Shown here: one piece after another, positions 29,021 to 38,277 of the stretch | Layout of the letters: each line of letters begins with the position of its first letter | How positions within the stretch are numbered: the first letter of the stretch is position 1 | Assembly (NCBI RefSeq): GCF_002934005.1 | Contig: NZ_PGEM01000078.1 | Location: 1 to 63,068 of the forward strand | Source of the DNA: Cuspidothrix issatschenkoi CHARLIE-1 | GTDB lineage: Bacteria > Cyanobacteriota > Cyanobacteriia > Cyanobacteriales > Nostocaceae | Direction of reading: 5' to 3' | Length of the DNA stretch: 63,068 nucleotides | The notes under the pieces: generated by a model | Database searches by the model: none | What the model was told of the DNA's origin: nothing | What the model saw: the letters and a program-made list of their open reading frames with translations, nothing else | Made by a program: the position numbers and the translations under genes

Positions 29021-29866
29021 TTAATTATTTATACCCTGAGCATATTGCCTAGACAAAACAGGTTTGAAATGAGAATCATCCCAGAAATGATTACAAAGTT
29101 CTGGTTGTTTGCGAGCAGTAGAACCGTAGGCAAAAAATAATGTTGATCTTTCTTCCGTGCGGAGAGTACCATGATGTAAAAGTCTTCTTGTATCAACAAT
29201 AATCACTGTACCAGCAGGACCTGGACAAGACTTCCAAGCTGATTTGGGGATAATCTGATTTAGTGTTTCATCGTTTATTCCTCCCGAAGTATTAATTTTA
29301 GATTTAATTCGGTAATAATTAGGATGATAGAAAGAAGTATAAGACAATGGAATATATTCAAAAGGACCATGCTTTGTTTCTACATCATTTAAGTAAACAA
29401 TGATTTTGATAAATCTTCTATCTTCTATATCCCTATGCCATAGTAATGTGGCAAACTGATCTCTACAGGCAAAATCTTTGCGTAAATGTACGCCCTGATA
29501 GGCAACAGGAAGACCAATATAATTTTCGATAATCTTGAGTAATCTTGTTTCTTTTACCCAGTTGGAAAATTCGGGTAAATCTGTAACAGTATAGATTTTT
29601 GGTGGATTTCGTAATGGATCACTATGGTCATCTTTTACCATACTTGGTAATAGAGAATGAGCAGCATTTAGTAAGGTGGAAGTTGAGCTAAAACCTAAAT
29701 CCGTGAGATTTGTCATATAAATACAATCACGTTTGAGGGAATTAAGAATTAAGCGATCGCTTGCTGTTAATTCAGGTAAATTTTTGTGATGCCTTACTAA
29801 TGCCTGTATATAATTTAATTCATAAGCTAGTGCTGATGTTTTAGCTTTGATTGTATTGATCATCAT
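29021..29866 (-). CDS. Phytanoyl-CoA dioxygenase (PhyH)-like Fe(II)/2-oxoglutarate enzyme (HEP island)
   Basis: This 281-residue protein has an apparent 2-His-1-carboxylate facial triad: HRD in LLWHRDIEDRR (about H143, D145) and a distal His in RRLLHHGTLRTEERS near residue 237, followed by an Arg that could bind 2-oxoglutarate. The core IIVYLNDVETKHGPFEYIP is characteristic of PhyH proteins. In sugar clusters such enzymes hydroxylate or oxidise small molecules or glycan precursors. It lies next to an L-2-hydroxyglutarate-oxidase-like gene, which would connect it to 2-oxoglutarate metabolism. Substrate unknown. Confidence 0.82.
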   Translation of the reverse strand: MMINTIKAKTSALAYELNYIQALVRHHKNLPELTASDRLILNSLKRDCIYMTNLTDLGFSSTSTLLNAAHSLLPSMVKDDHSDPLRNPPKIYTVTDLPEFSNWVKETRLLKIIENYIGLPVAYQGVHLRKDFACRDQFATLLWHRDIEDRRFIKIIVYLNDVETKHGPFEYIPLSYTSFYHPNYYRIKSKINTSGGINDETLNQIIPKSAWKSCPGPAGTVIIVDTRRLLHHGTLRTEERSTLFFAYGSTARKQPELCNHFWDDSHFKPVLSRQYAQGINN

Positions 29867-30070
29867 ATTTACTCTTCATTAATTAGTTATTTCCAGTTCA
29901 ATCGTAATAAACCATTAGTCTCAGGATTCAGGATACAAAAAACTCGATACACCAGAGAACAGGTGAGCAGAAATTTACTTTTTTCTTCTTTCTGCTCAAC
30001 TCCTAATAGCGTTCACGTAGTTTGCTCAAAGCATAGTGTGACACTAGCCATACTCCTGAATTCTAAGAAA

Positions 30071-30220
30071 TTAGTTATCCTTATTTCGGGTACTCCGCAC
30101 TTGAGAAGTTCTACCTTCTAGCACTTCCTGTTGTGCTAAATCGGAAAGATTAGTGATACAAATTCCATCTTTTTTAAGACATTTAGCCGACAATGAATAG
30201 AGCAAAGTGAGATTGAGGAC
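30071..30220 (-). pseudogene. Remnant resembling the N-terminus of the neighbouring PhyH-like gene
   Basis: An open frame without start codon reads, on the minus strand, SLSAKCLKKDGICITNLSDL and ends shortly after at a TAA (30071-30073). The intact gene downstream contains ILNSLKRDCIYMTNLTDLGF, so the two match over about 20 residues. No catalytic part remains. This looks like a decayed duplicate or the stump of a second dioxygenase gene. It occupies most of a 408-bp gap in the island. Confidence 0.55.
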
Positions 30221-30274
30221 TTCAGTCCTCAAAGGAGGAATAAATTCCTCACTACGAACTTGGAATGATTATTT

Positions 30275-31303
30275 TTACTGTTTATTCCAGAAAAAGTCTT
30301 GATTAATTTGTTCTGTGCGAATGAGATATTCTAATTGTTTCAAACGGGTGAATCCTCTAAACAAGAAGGTATCTTCAGTCATGTCAATTTGCTTGAACAA
30401 ACTAAATAATTGTTCTGCCCCTCTTTGAGCATTCCAATCACACTTAAATCCTGGTAAAATACTATTGATTTTTGCAAAGGATACGCGATAGCTGCGATTA
30501 TCTGAACCATTATTACCAAAGGATAATTTACAACCAGCAAAAACCTCAGCTACGATTTCTGCAATTTCTTTAACTCGGTAGTTATTCGCAGTATCACCCA
30601 CGTTAAAAATTTGATTATGAATAACATCTCTGGGTGCTTCTAATGCACAAATAATGGCTTTACAAATATCCAAGGCGTGAACTAATGGCCGCCACGGTGT
30701 ACCATCACTGGTCATTTTAATTTCTTTAGTTGTCCAAGCTAACCCGGCTAAGTTATTTAAAACAATATCAAATCGCATTCTAGGGGAAGCACCAAAAGCT
30801 GTGGCATTTCGCATAAAAGTAGGAGAGAAATCATCATTAGCTAATGGTTGAACATCTCTTTCTACTAAGGTTTTACATTCGGCGTAAGCTGTTTGGGGAT
30901 TTACAGGAGATTCTTCTGTGACATCGCTTTCACTAGCCACACCATACACACTACAGGAGGACATATAAACAAAGCGCCGAACTCCCATTGTTTTTGCTAA
31001 ATTGGCTAGACGAACTGAACCTAAATGATTAATATCATAGGTAATGGTCGGTGATAATTGACCAGTAGGATCGTTAGATAATTCGGCCATGTGAACCATA
31101 GCGTCCACTCCTGCTAAATCTTCAGGATTAATATCACGAATATCTTTATTGAGGGTTTTAGCTGTTAATTCCGTGCCGTTATATAACCAACCAACTTTAT
31201 AAAAACCTGTATCTACTCCGATGACTTCATAGCCTCTTTGCATTAATAAGGGAGGCAATAAAGAACCAAGATAACCTTCTGTGCCGGTCACTAAAATCTT
31301 CAT
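30275..31303 (-). CDS. NAD-dependent epimerase/dehydratase, extended SDR (HEP island)
   Basis: This 342-residue extended SDR has the nucleotide-binding TGTEGYLGS (7-15), the SSCSVYG strand and the catalytic Y-x3-K as AYAECK near residues 139-144. C-terminal segments (NVGDTANNYRVKEIAEIV) are typical of UDP-glucose-epimerase-like enzymes. It could be the dehydratase or epimerase acting on the sugar nucleotide made by the RfbF homologue, since no other SDR is present in the island. Which of the two reactions it catalyses cannot be told from sequence alone. Confidence 0.87.
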   Translation of the reverse strand: MKILVTGTEGYLGSLLPPLLMQRGYEVIGVDTGFYKVGWLYNGTELTAKTLNKDIRDINPEDLAGVDAMVHMAELSNDPTGQLSPTITYDINHLGSVRLANLAKTMGVRRFVYMSSCSVYGVASESDVTEESPVNPQTAYAECKTLVERDVQPLANDDFSPTFMRNATAFGASPRMRFDIVLNNLAGLAWTTKEIKMTSDGTPWRPLVHALDICKAIICALEAPRDVIHNQIFNVGDTANNYRVKEIAEIVAEVFAGCKLSFGNNGSDNRSYRVSFAKINSILPGFKCDWNAQRGAEQLFSLFKQIDMTEDTFLFRGFTRLKQLEYLIRTEQINQDFFWNKQ

Positions 31304-31347
31304 GATTGTTAAAATTTTTGCGGTGTAAATTTTGTTGTTTGTAGCTG

Positions 31348-32559
31348 TTAAATAGCTAAACTATGCAAATGTGCGAGTTCTGGTATTTTTCCTACTATGG
31401 CTTTACCAATTTCTAAGGAAGAAGTTGCCGCCGGTGAGGGTGCATTGCAAACATGAATGGAGTTTTCACCTTCAATAATTAAAAAGTCATCTACTAGAGA
31501 ACCATTATTCATCAATGCTTGGGCGCGAACTCCTGCATGGGTAGGAATTACATCTTCTGCTTTTACTTCGGGAATTAGTGTTTGCAAACTTTTGACAAAA
31601 GCAGCTTTACTAAAGGAACGAATTATTTCTTGAATCCCTTCGTCAGCGTGTTTAGCTGCTAGTTTCCAAAAGCCAGGATAAGTAATAACTTCGGCAAAAT
31701 CTCGTAGGTCAAAATCAGTTTTTTTATAACCTTCTCGTTTGAGACTGAGAACTGCATTTGGTCCAGCATGGACGCTGTTATCAATCATGCGGGTGAAATG
31801 AACGCCGAGAAAGGGGAAATCTGGGTTAGGAACTGGATAAATGAGAGTTTTGACTAGATAGCGGTTTTCGGGGGTAAGTTCGTAATATTCACCGCGAAAA
31901 GGAACGATTTTTGCTCCAGGGTTAGCCTTACCTAATTTTGCAATGCGATCGCTATGTAATCCGGCACAATTGATCACAAATCGAGTTTCAAAACTGCCAT
32001 TGTTAGTTTTTAATACGTGATTTTGACCACTACGACGAATTTGTAAAACTTGGGTATTAAGACGTAAATCTCCTCCTTGATTGCGAATTAATTCGGCGTA
32101 TTTTAAACAAACTTGTTTGTAATTAACTATTCCTGTATTAAATACCCGAATTCCCCCCACACAACTGACATGAGGTTCAATTTCTTTTACTTCTTCGGGA
32201 CTAATTATTTTAACAGGAATGCCATTTTCTAAACCCCGTGTGTAGAGATTTTCGAGTCGTGGTAATTCTTGTTCATTAGTAGCAACAATGACTTTACCAC
32301 AAATGTCATGATCAATATCATGTTTCTGGCAAAATTCGACCATGGAACGACTACCATCACGGCAAAATTTAGCCTTAAAACTTCCTGGTTTATAGTAAAT
32401 ACCAGAATGAATTACACCGCTATTATTACCAGTTTGATGAAACGCCCATTGACTCTCTTTTTCTAACACTAAAATTCTGGCATCTGGATGACGTTCTCCC
32501 AATGCCATGGCGGTAGAAAGTCCAACTATACCACCGCCAATAATCGCAAAATCATACAT
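31348..32559 (-). CDS. lhgO: L-2-hydroxyglutarate oxidase-like FAD enzyme (LhgO family) in the HEP island
   Basis: This 403-residue DAO-type flavoprotein has the dinucleotide-binding GGGIVGLSTA (8-17), the HQTGNNSGVIHSGIYY segment that characterises LhgO, and later GVHFTRMIDNSVHAGPNA and THAGVRAQ. LhgO oxidises L-2-hydroxyglutarate to 2-oxoglutarate using membrane quinones. Its location inside a polysaccharide cluster, 44 bp before an SDR gene, could mean a different hydroxy-acid or sugar substrate. The family call is firm; the role in the island is inference. Confidence 0.88.
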   Translation of the reverse strand: MYDFAIIGGGIVGLSTAMALGERHPDARILVLEKESQWAFHQTGNNSGVIHSGIYYKPGSFKAKFCRDGSRSMVEFCQKHDIDHDICGKVIVATNEQELPRLENLYTRGLENGIPVKIISPEEVKEIEPHVSCVGGIRVFNTGIVNYKQVCLKYAELIRNQGGDLRLNTQVLQIRRSGQNHVLKTNNGSFETRFVINCAGLHSDRIAKLGKANPGAKIVPFRGEYYELTPENRYLVKTLIYPVPNPDFPFLGVHFTRMIDNSVHAGPNAVLSLKREGYKKTDFDLRDFAEVITYPGFWKLAAKHADEGIQEIIRSFSKAAFVKSLQTLIPEVKAEDVIPTHAGVRAQALMNNGSLVDDFLIIEGENSIHVCNAPSPAATSSLEIGKAIVGKIPELAHLHSLAI

Positions 32560-32724
32560 TATTAATCTTTCCCCAATCCAATATCTAAAATTGAAAATCC
32601 AAAACTCCTACTTCCTTCCCAGCGAAAGAGTACCTTACCTATCTTCTTTTCTTCTGCCATCGTTTCCTTCGTGTCTTCATGGTTCATTTAATCCGTACTT
32701 TCATTTTATCATGGTAACGGAATA

Positions 32725-33498
32725 TTACCAAACTTGCCAAGGTGCTTTACCACGTTGCCAAAGTTCCTCTAGATAGTTTTTATCTCTTAATGTGTCCATT
32801 GGTTGCCAAAAACCATCATGTTTATAAGCAGATAATTCTTCTAAATCAGCTAACTTTTCTAATGGTTCTTTCTCCCACACTGTTAAACTATCCGTAATAA
32901 AATCAATTACTTGTGGTTCTAGGACAAAATAACCACCATTAATCCAAGCACCATCACCTTCAGGTTTTTCTTTAAAACTGGTAATTTTTGTTTGTTCGTA
33001 TCCTAAAGAAATCGCCCCAAATCTTCCTGCTGGTTGGACTGCACTGAGTGTGGCTAATGTGTTTTGTTGTTTATGAAATTTAATTAATTCTGTAATATTG
33101 ACATTACTGAGACCATCACCATAGGTAAAGCAAAAAGTTTCATTACCAATATGTTCACGAACTTGTTTTAAACGTCCGCCAGTCATGGTATTATCACCTG
33201 TATTTACTAAGGTGACTCGCCAAGGTTCTGCATATCCAGAATGGACATTCATTTGATTAAATCGCATATCAAATGTCACGTCTGACATATGTAAGAAATA
33301 ATTAGCAAAGTATTCTTTGATGATGTACCCTTTATAACCGCAACAAATGATAAAATCATTGATGCCATGAGCGGAATAAATCTTCATGATGTGCCAGAGA
33401 ATTGGTTTACCACCAACCTCTACCATAGGTTTGGGTCTAATACTGGTTTCTTCGCTTAACCTTGTACCTAAACCGCCGGCTAAAATCACCGCTTTCAT
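32725..33498 (-). CDS. rfbF: Glucose-1-phosphate cytidylyltransferase, first gene of the HEP island
   Basis: This 257-residue nucleotidyltransferase has the signature [12 protein letters not shown] (7-18), [15 protein letters not shown] and [11 protein letters not shown] with the metal-binding Asp. The overall pattern matches RfbF/DdhA, which makes CDP-glucose from CTP and glucose-1-phosphate. It would supply the activated sugar for the following SDR, RmlC-like and oxidoreductase proteins. It starts the run of minus-strand HEP genes; the island promoter should lie in 33499-33815. Confidence 0.93.
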   Translation of the reverse strand: MKAVILAGGLGTRLSEETSIRPKPMVEVGGKPILWHIMKIYSAHGINDFIICCGYKGYIIKEYFANYFLHMSDVTFDMRFNQMNVHSGYAEPWRVTLVNTGDNTMTGGRLKQVREHIGNETFCFTYGDGLSNVNITELIKFHKQQNTLATLSAVQPAGRFGAISLGYEQTKITSFKEKPEGDGAWINGGYFVLEPQVIDFITDSLTVWEKEPLEKLADLEELSAYKHDGFWQPMDTLRDKNYLEELWQRGKAPWQVW

Positions 33499-33814
33499 AT
33501 AATTACCTCAAAGATTATCAGGTGTTTGTTAATATCCAGACAATGTAGAGAATGCACCATGATATCTGAGTAGTTCAATGATGATTTTTTCTCAATGCTT
33601 ATGGTAGATAATAATCATAATGTAGCCGCAATTTTTTCTAAAAGGATAAAGAAAAAGTAAATTAAGATATTTTCTCTGTAAAATATTTATAAATAAATTC
33701 ATATCTTCAGGAAGTAATAGGCAATAAAAAAATTATTAAGTCTCAAAAAATACATTGCGGAATTCTCACATAATAAAAAGACGTTCCGTGGAACGTCTCT
33801 ACATGATTGTTTCT

Positions 33815-33970
33815 AATTAGGGCTTGCTGAATAAAGCTATAACCGGTTATTAGTAGGGGTTTCGCGGATTTTAAGAACAAGCAAGTGCAAGGTTTTGGCA
33901 AATGGAGTCCCAGATCGCACTGTTCCCTGTTCCCTCTCCTCACAGACAACTTTTTCAGCAACCCCTAATT
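33815..33970. mobile_element. MITE-like element of about 156 bp
   Basis: Ends aattagggcttgctgaataaa (33815 onwards) and ctttttcagcaacccctaatt (ending at 33970) form an imperfect terminal inverted repeat, 18 of 21 positions matching. The interior contains a ccctgttccctctcc block. The window end (63013-63068) carries the reverse complement of the right end, including gttgctgaaaaagttgtctgtg-like sequence, so this is a dispersed non-autonomous element. Together with a gacgttcc hairpin at 33778-33801 it fills much of the 509-bp gap 33499-34007. Confidence 0.75.
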
Positions 33971-34007
33971 ATTGTACTTTTACCAGTGAACAGTCAATCG
34001 TCAACCT

Positions 34008-36200
34008 TCAACCTGCATTCTTCTGTCCTGCTAAAGTTGATTTCGGTAAAACAGTATCACATTTTTTGGCTACAATAATACACATATTGCTGAGGGCTTG
34101 TTGATAATTATCCATATCCTCTTGCTCTAGAGAAACTTTGGCGGCTGTTTGCAAATCTGCTACTGCTTGAACATGATTTTTATCAGATCCATTTTCTCTA
34201 TATTGTGATAGCTCATAGTGAACCATAGCCCTCTTTAAATAAACTTTAGCTAGTCGGGGATTAATTTTTAAGGCCTCGTTAAAATCAGAAATTGCTTGTT
34301 GGTATTCTTTTAAGTAATTAGCACTATATTGAGCAATTTGATATCGAACTAGACCTCGTTGAAAATAAGCCTCTACTTTCGATGAATTCAGTTTCATTGC
34401 TTGTGTAAAATCGGCAATTGATTTTTGGTATTCGTCAAGAGAATTATTGACATATTTGGTAATTTCAAATCTGACAATACCTCTTCTGATATAAGCCTCA
34501 GCATCATTTTTATCTATACTAATAGCAGTGTTAAAGTCAGCGATCGCTTGTTTATATTCCTTGTCTGGATCGCTACTATAATCCGCCAATATATAATAAA
34601 CATTGCCACGATTTACATAAGCTTTAACTTCTTGAGGATTCAATTTCAAAGCTTGGTTATAATTAGCTAATGCACCTTCATAATCATTCAAATTATAGCG
34701 AGCATTACCCAAATTTACATACCCTTTCGCATATTTGGGATTTTTCTTGACAGCTTGAGTAAAATTGGTGATCGCTTGTTGATAATCTTGCTGTTGATAA
34801 GCAAGATCACCCTGCTGATAGTAATCCATAAACGACAGATTTGACTGTGGAGGAGGATTATCTGTCCGCGAGAGCAAACTTTCTTGAGTATAAGGATTTT
34901 GGGAAACCAAGGGACGAGTAAACTTCACCATCACATCCAAATAGCCCAAAATACCCAAACCTATCACACTAAAAATCACACTATATATCTTGGGGTTGAG
35001 CCTATTAGTAGGGGATAGAGACGAAACCGACTGACTGGATGATGATTGCCAATTATATACAGGGGAGTTTGATCCTAGCGGTTGGGTAATTCTAGGGGTA
35101 GGACTATGACGACGTTTTGATTTGCGTCGGGGTTGGAGATGTTGTTTGGAAGCGATCGCCCTTGGAGAGGGAAACGGATCTCTACCACCTAATTTTTTCG
35201 CCCGTTCACACCAAGGACACTTCTGCAAATGATTATGATACAGATGTTGAGGATTAGTACCACAAGTTATCAAACTCTCTTCCACCGCCGTTAGTGCCGA
35301 CAACCAAGTTTGAGCATTAGGGCGCAACTTTGGATTACTATGGCCATCTTCAAAACAACGCACAAACAAATCCTGTAATTGGGGATGCAGAAAATCCCAA
35401 CTCGGAGAAATGGGCGTTGGTAAATAGGGTACTTGTTTCTTCTGGCTATAGGTAAAATGGCCAGCCAAGATCCGTGCTTCATAGGGAGGAGGTTCAACAC
35501 CACCCTGAAATATCCCCGAAAATGGGTGAGTACCTTCCATTAATAACTGGAAGATCAGCACAGCTAACCCAAACAGATCATGATGGCTGTCTCGATCATA
35601 GTTAGCAAAAATCTTATTCTGTAATTCTGGGGGCGTATACTCAGCCTTACCCACAGCACAACGATAAACAATATTTTGGGATGGTTCAGGAACTTGGAAA
35701 GAATCTGTATCTACCAATGTCACCAAAGCCGTATCACTCACCAAGATATTCGACTCATTCACATCACCAATACAATATTGGCTGGCGTGCAAAGCCGCAA
35801 CAGCCGCCGCCAAATTGCGAGCAGTTCGCAGTAAATATTGATAATTGAATAATGGGCAATGTTGTCGGCGCACCCCCGGATTATAAAAATCCATGATCGG
35901 CCGCATTCCCCGGATTCTTGGCATGACAAAGCCAACAACCTTACCACTACCATCTACAGATTCTAACAACTCCTGTGGCCAAGCAATAGAAATATGTCCT
36001 AAACTAGACGTAGGATTAACAGGAGGATTAGCAAGCATCGCCTGTAGTTTTTGGGCATAGCTAGTAGTGGGTTTATGATAGATTTTTGCTACCAAATGTT
36101 CATCCGATGGCACTGCATAGATACAAGCTTCACCACCATGTCCCACACTGACACAGAAGTTGAGAATTTCTGGATTGGGAAGACGACGTAGTACCTGCAT
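34008..36200 (-). CDS. Protein kinase-like protein with transmembrane helix and TPR repeats (TerY triad)
   Basis: This 730-residue protein has an N-terminal kinase-like domain of about 330 residues. A glycine-rich loop GHGGEACIY (18-26) and VAKIYHK lysine are followed by a catalytic loop CIGDVNESNILV, which keeps the Asp but replaces HRD, and a DFG-equivalent VDTDSF. A short Cys/His segment (CGTNPQHLYHNHLQKCPWC) follows, then one transmembrane helix near residue 420 and about six TPR units to the end. This HHH/YegI-type kinase belongs with the PP2C and VWA genes upstream. The TPRs probably recruit partners. The exact substrate is unknown. Confidence 0.87.
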   Translation of the reverse strand: MQVLRRLPNPEILNFCVSVGHGGEACIYAVPSDEHLVAKIYHKPTTSYAQKLQAMLANPPVNPTSSLGHISIAWPQELLESVDGSGKVVGFVMPRIRGMRPIMDFYNPGVRRQHCPLFNYQYLLRTARNLAAAVAALHASQYCIGDVNESNILVSDTALVTLVDTDSFQVPEPSQNIVYRCAVGKAEYTPPELQNKIFANYDRDSHHDLFGLAVLIFQLLMEGTHPFSGIFQGGVEPPPYEARILAGHFTYSQKKQVPYLPTPISPSWDFLHPQLQDLFVRCFEDGHSNPKLRPNAQTWLSALTAVEESLITCGTNPQHLYHNHLQKCPWCERAKKLGGRDPFPSPRAIASKQHLQPRRKSKRRHSPTPRITQPLGSNSPVYNWQSSSSQSVSSLSPTNRLNPKIYSVIFSVIGLGILGYLDVMVKFTRPLVSQNPYTQESLLSRTDNPPPQSNLSFMDYYQQGDLAYQQQDYQQAITNFTQAVKKNPKYAKGYVNLGNARYNLNDYEGALANYNQALKLNPQEVKAYVNRGNVYYILADYSSDPDKEYKQAIADFNTAISIDKNDAEAYIRRGIVRFEITKYVNNSLDEYQKSIADFTQAMKLNSSKVEAYFQRGLVRYQIAQYSANYLKEYQQAISDFNEALKINPRLAKVYLKRAMVHYELSQYRENGSDKNHVQAVADLQTAAKVSLEQEDMDNYQQALSNMCIIVAKKCDTVLPKSTLAGQKNAG

Positions 36201-36348
36201 GGAAGAATTAAGGTAATGTAAATTAATTGACAGTTAGGGAAAAAAGAAGAAATCAGGAACAGTTAAAACAGCTATGTTCCTTTCTCTTATATGTTTTTCC
36301 CAGGGCTGTAAAACAGATTTTTGCAACAGGTGTACTGATGAGAATCAA

Positions 36349-37131
36349 TCATGGGTTGCCAAAGGCAGCTAGAACTAAAGTCAAATCATCATCTGTACGT
36401 TGGGTAATCTTCTCGGAGCTTAAAAACCTCTGTAGATGTTCTTTTGCTAATGTTCTATCCTCGGCATTAGCGACAAACTCAAACAAAGGCAAAAAAAACG
36501 GTTTGTGAGGTTCACCTACTATCATATTCAAAGCCAACATTTGTAGTCCATCGGTGAGAACACCAACATTAACAATGTCTTCTCGCCATAATTTAATTTG
36601 GGCAGTCTCTACAGCACCAGGAGATGTTAAAAAGGTTGTTTCATTGATATATTCACCACTACTAGGAGTAGTTAATGCTATCAAGTGTCCCATACTATTC
36701 TTACCTACAGCTACACCATCTCCAATTTGCGCCACAGCCACAATTTTCGGTGCAGCAATCATCAGAATTAAGGTAGTTGCCAAATCCTGGGGTTGATTTT
36801 CACCAGCATCTGCCTCCATTTCTATCGCTTTGCGGGCTACTAACATGGTATTAGTAAGCAAATAGCGCAAAACATTATCATTAGCTAGGGCATCATTGGT
36901 AATCTCTTGCATTGAAAGATGTTCTATTGCCGTTTCCACAGCAATCATTGATCCCACCTTTCCTAGTTTAGCAGAACCTGCCCCATCCGCTGCTGCTATC
37001 ACCAGCACATTATTTGCTAATACCTGCCAATGGTGAGCATCCTGACAAAGTTGCTGGTTTTTGACGTGGCTAGTTCCACAGACAGAGGCTGCTACTATAC
37101 GCCATTGAGAAATCTGTTTTGATGTATTCAT
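36349..37131 (-). CDS. PP2C-type serine/threonine phosphatase (TerY triad)
   Basis: This 260-residue metal-dependent phosphatase has the motifs QDAHHW, AAADGAGSAKLG, QIGDGVAVG, LTDGLQ and a C-terminal DDDLTLVL, carrying the Asp residues that bind two Mn/Mg ions. It lies between the VWA gene and the kinase gene on the same strand, about 150 bp from each. In the described TerY-P triads the kinase and phosphatase are thought to act on the VWA protein or its partners in a stress response. That role is by analogy. Confidence 0.9.
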   Translation of the reverse strand: MNTSKQISQWRIVAASVCGTSHVKNQQLCQDAHHWQVLANNVLVIAAADGAGSAKLGKVGSMIAVETAIEHLSMQEITNDALANDNVLRYLLTNTMLVARKAIEMEADAGENQPQDLATTLILMIAAPKIVAVAQIGDGVAVGKNSMGHLIALTTPSSGEYINETTFLTSPGAVETAQIKLWREDIVNVGVLTDGLQMLALNMIVGEPHKPFFLPLFEFVANAEDRTLAKEHLQRFLSSEKITQRTDDDLTLVLAAFGNP

Positions 37132-37280
37132 ATAATTTGTTTTCCACAGCTAGTTCAATTTGAACATTAAGCTGTTATAGCAGGGAACAGGGAATAGGGA
37201 ACAGAGTTGAAAGTCATGAGAGTGTATAGTTTTTTAGGTAAATTCTGTATCTCATTCAAGTGCATACCGCTATATGTTAA

Positions 37281-37955
37281 CTAAACAGTTCCCCAACCAA
37301 TGGGAGGTAGTGCAACCTGTTCATCTAATTTAGAATGAGATACTGCTGACATACTCGCAGAGAGCCAAACAAACATCTCAATAAAGTTTAAACCCTTCAG
37401 TTTGAGGGGACTACGCACAGCAATTTGGCTTAATCTGGCCATATTTGCATTCTCTACCCCTACAGTAAAGAAAGCCACCCGCTTGTTATATTCGTCTCCT
37501 TGCAGTCTTTGGGATGCTTGTTCAACAACATGATCTAATTCTCCTTGGGGTTCACCATCGGTAATCATAAACACCCAAGGACGGTAATAAGCAATGCCAT
37601 TGGTTCTATATTGGGATTTGCGCTCCTGAATAATATCTAAAGCTTTATGAATACCCGATCCCATAATCGTTAGGCCTTGGGCGGTAAGAATAGGGGGGTT
37701 AAACTGATCCGCAGTAACAAAATCCTGCACGATATTGACTGTACTATCAAAAGTAATAATTGCTACTTCTACCCTTCTAGCCGCTAAGGAATTTTTTACT
37801 AGTTCATCTTTTAAACTTAGCAAGCCTTGATTTAAAGCTTCGATTCGTTCCCCTTGCATAGAGCCAGATGTATCTAGCAACAGCACGCATGGACAACGGG
37901 GTTCGGGATTCTCAGCAAATTCTACAGCTTGATCCAGATTAAATGTATCAATCAT
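37281..37955 (-). CDS. VWA-domain protein, TerY-like (TerY triad)
   Basis: This von Willebrand factor A domain protein has a complete MIDAS: DTSGS (D28, S30, S32), a Thr/Asp segment IITFDS and the MITDGEPQG loop. An ATG at 37955 gives 224 residues and the usual short lead into ENPEPRCPCVLLLDTSGSM; a longer frame would need a TTG at 38036. The gene begins the triad VWA - PP2C - kinase. TerY proteins bind metal and, with Ter partners, are linked to stress and phage resistance; no other ter gene is adjacent here, but a TerB-like protein is encoded 10 kb away. Confidence 0.88.
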   Translation of the reverse strand: MIDTFNLDQAVEFAENPEPRCPCVLLLDTSGSMQGERIEALNQGLLSLKDELVKNSLAARRVEVAIITFDSTVNIVQDFVTADQFNPPILTAQGLTIMGSGIHKALDIIQERKSQYRTNGIAYYRPWVFMITDGEPQGELDHVVEQASQRLQGDEYNKRVAFFTVGVENANMARLSQIAVRSPLKLKGLNFIEMFVWLSASMSAVSHSKLDEQVALPPIGWGTV

Positions 37956-38277
37956 AACGTTTTGTGTTATGTTATAGTCCAAAGCTTTATTTTCCTTTTT
38001 CTCAAAGTATATAGTTTCTGATGCTAGTATAGTCAAGATGTTAGTTTGAGCTACTTATATCAAGTATCTCAACCACTCATCATTACTGCTAAGTTAGTAG
38101 TAAATTGTGATGATGTTTAATCTTGGTTGTTGTAGCCTGTCTACCATAGTCTCAATTCCAGTTAACATCAGAGAATTCAGGAGTCACTGTGTTAGGAGTC
38201 AGAATGTTTAATCAAAAAAATACAAAATTTGACTGCTAAATGTTGATGGCTGAATGCTTACTAATCAATATATACAT

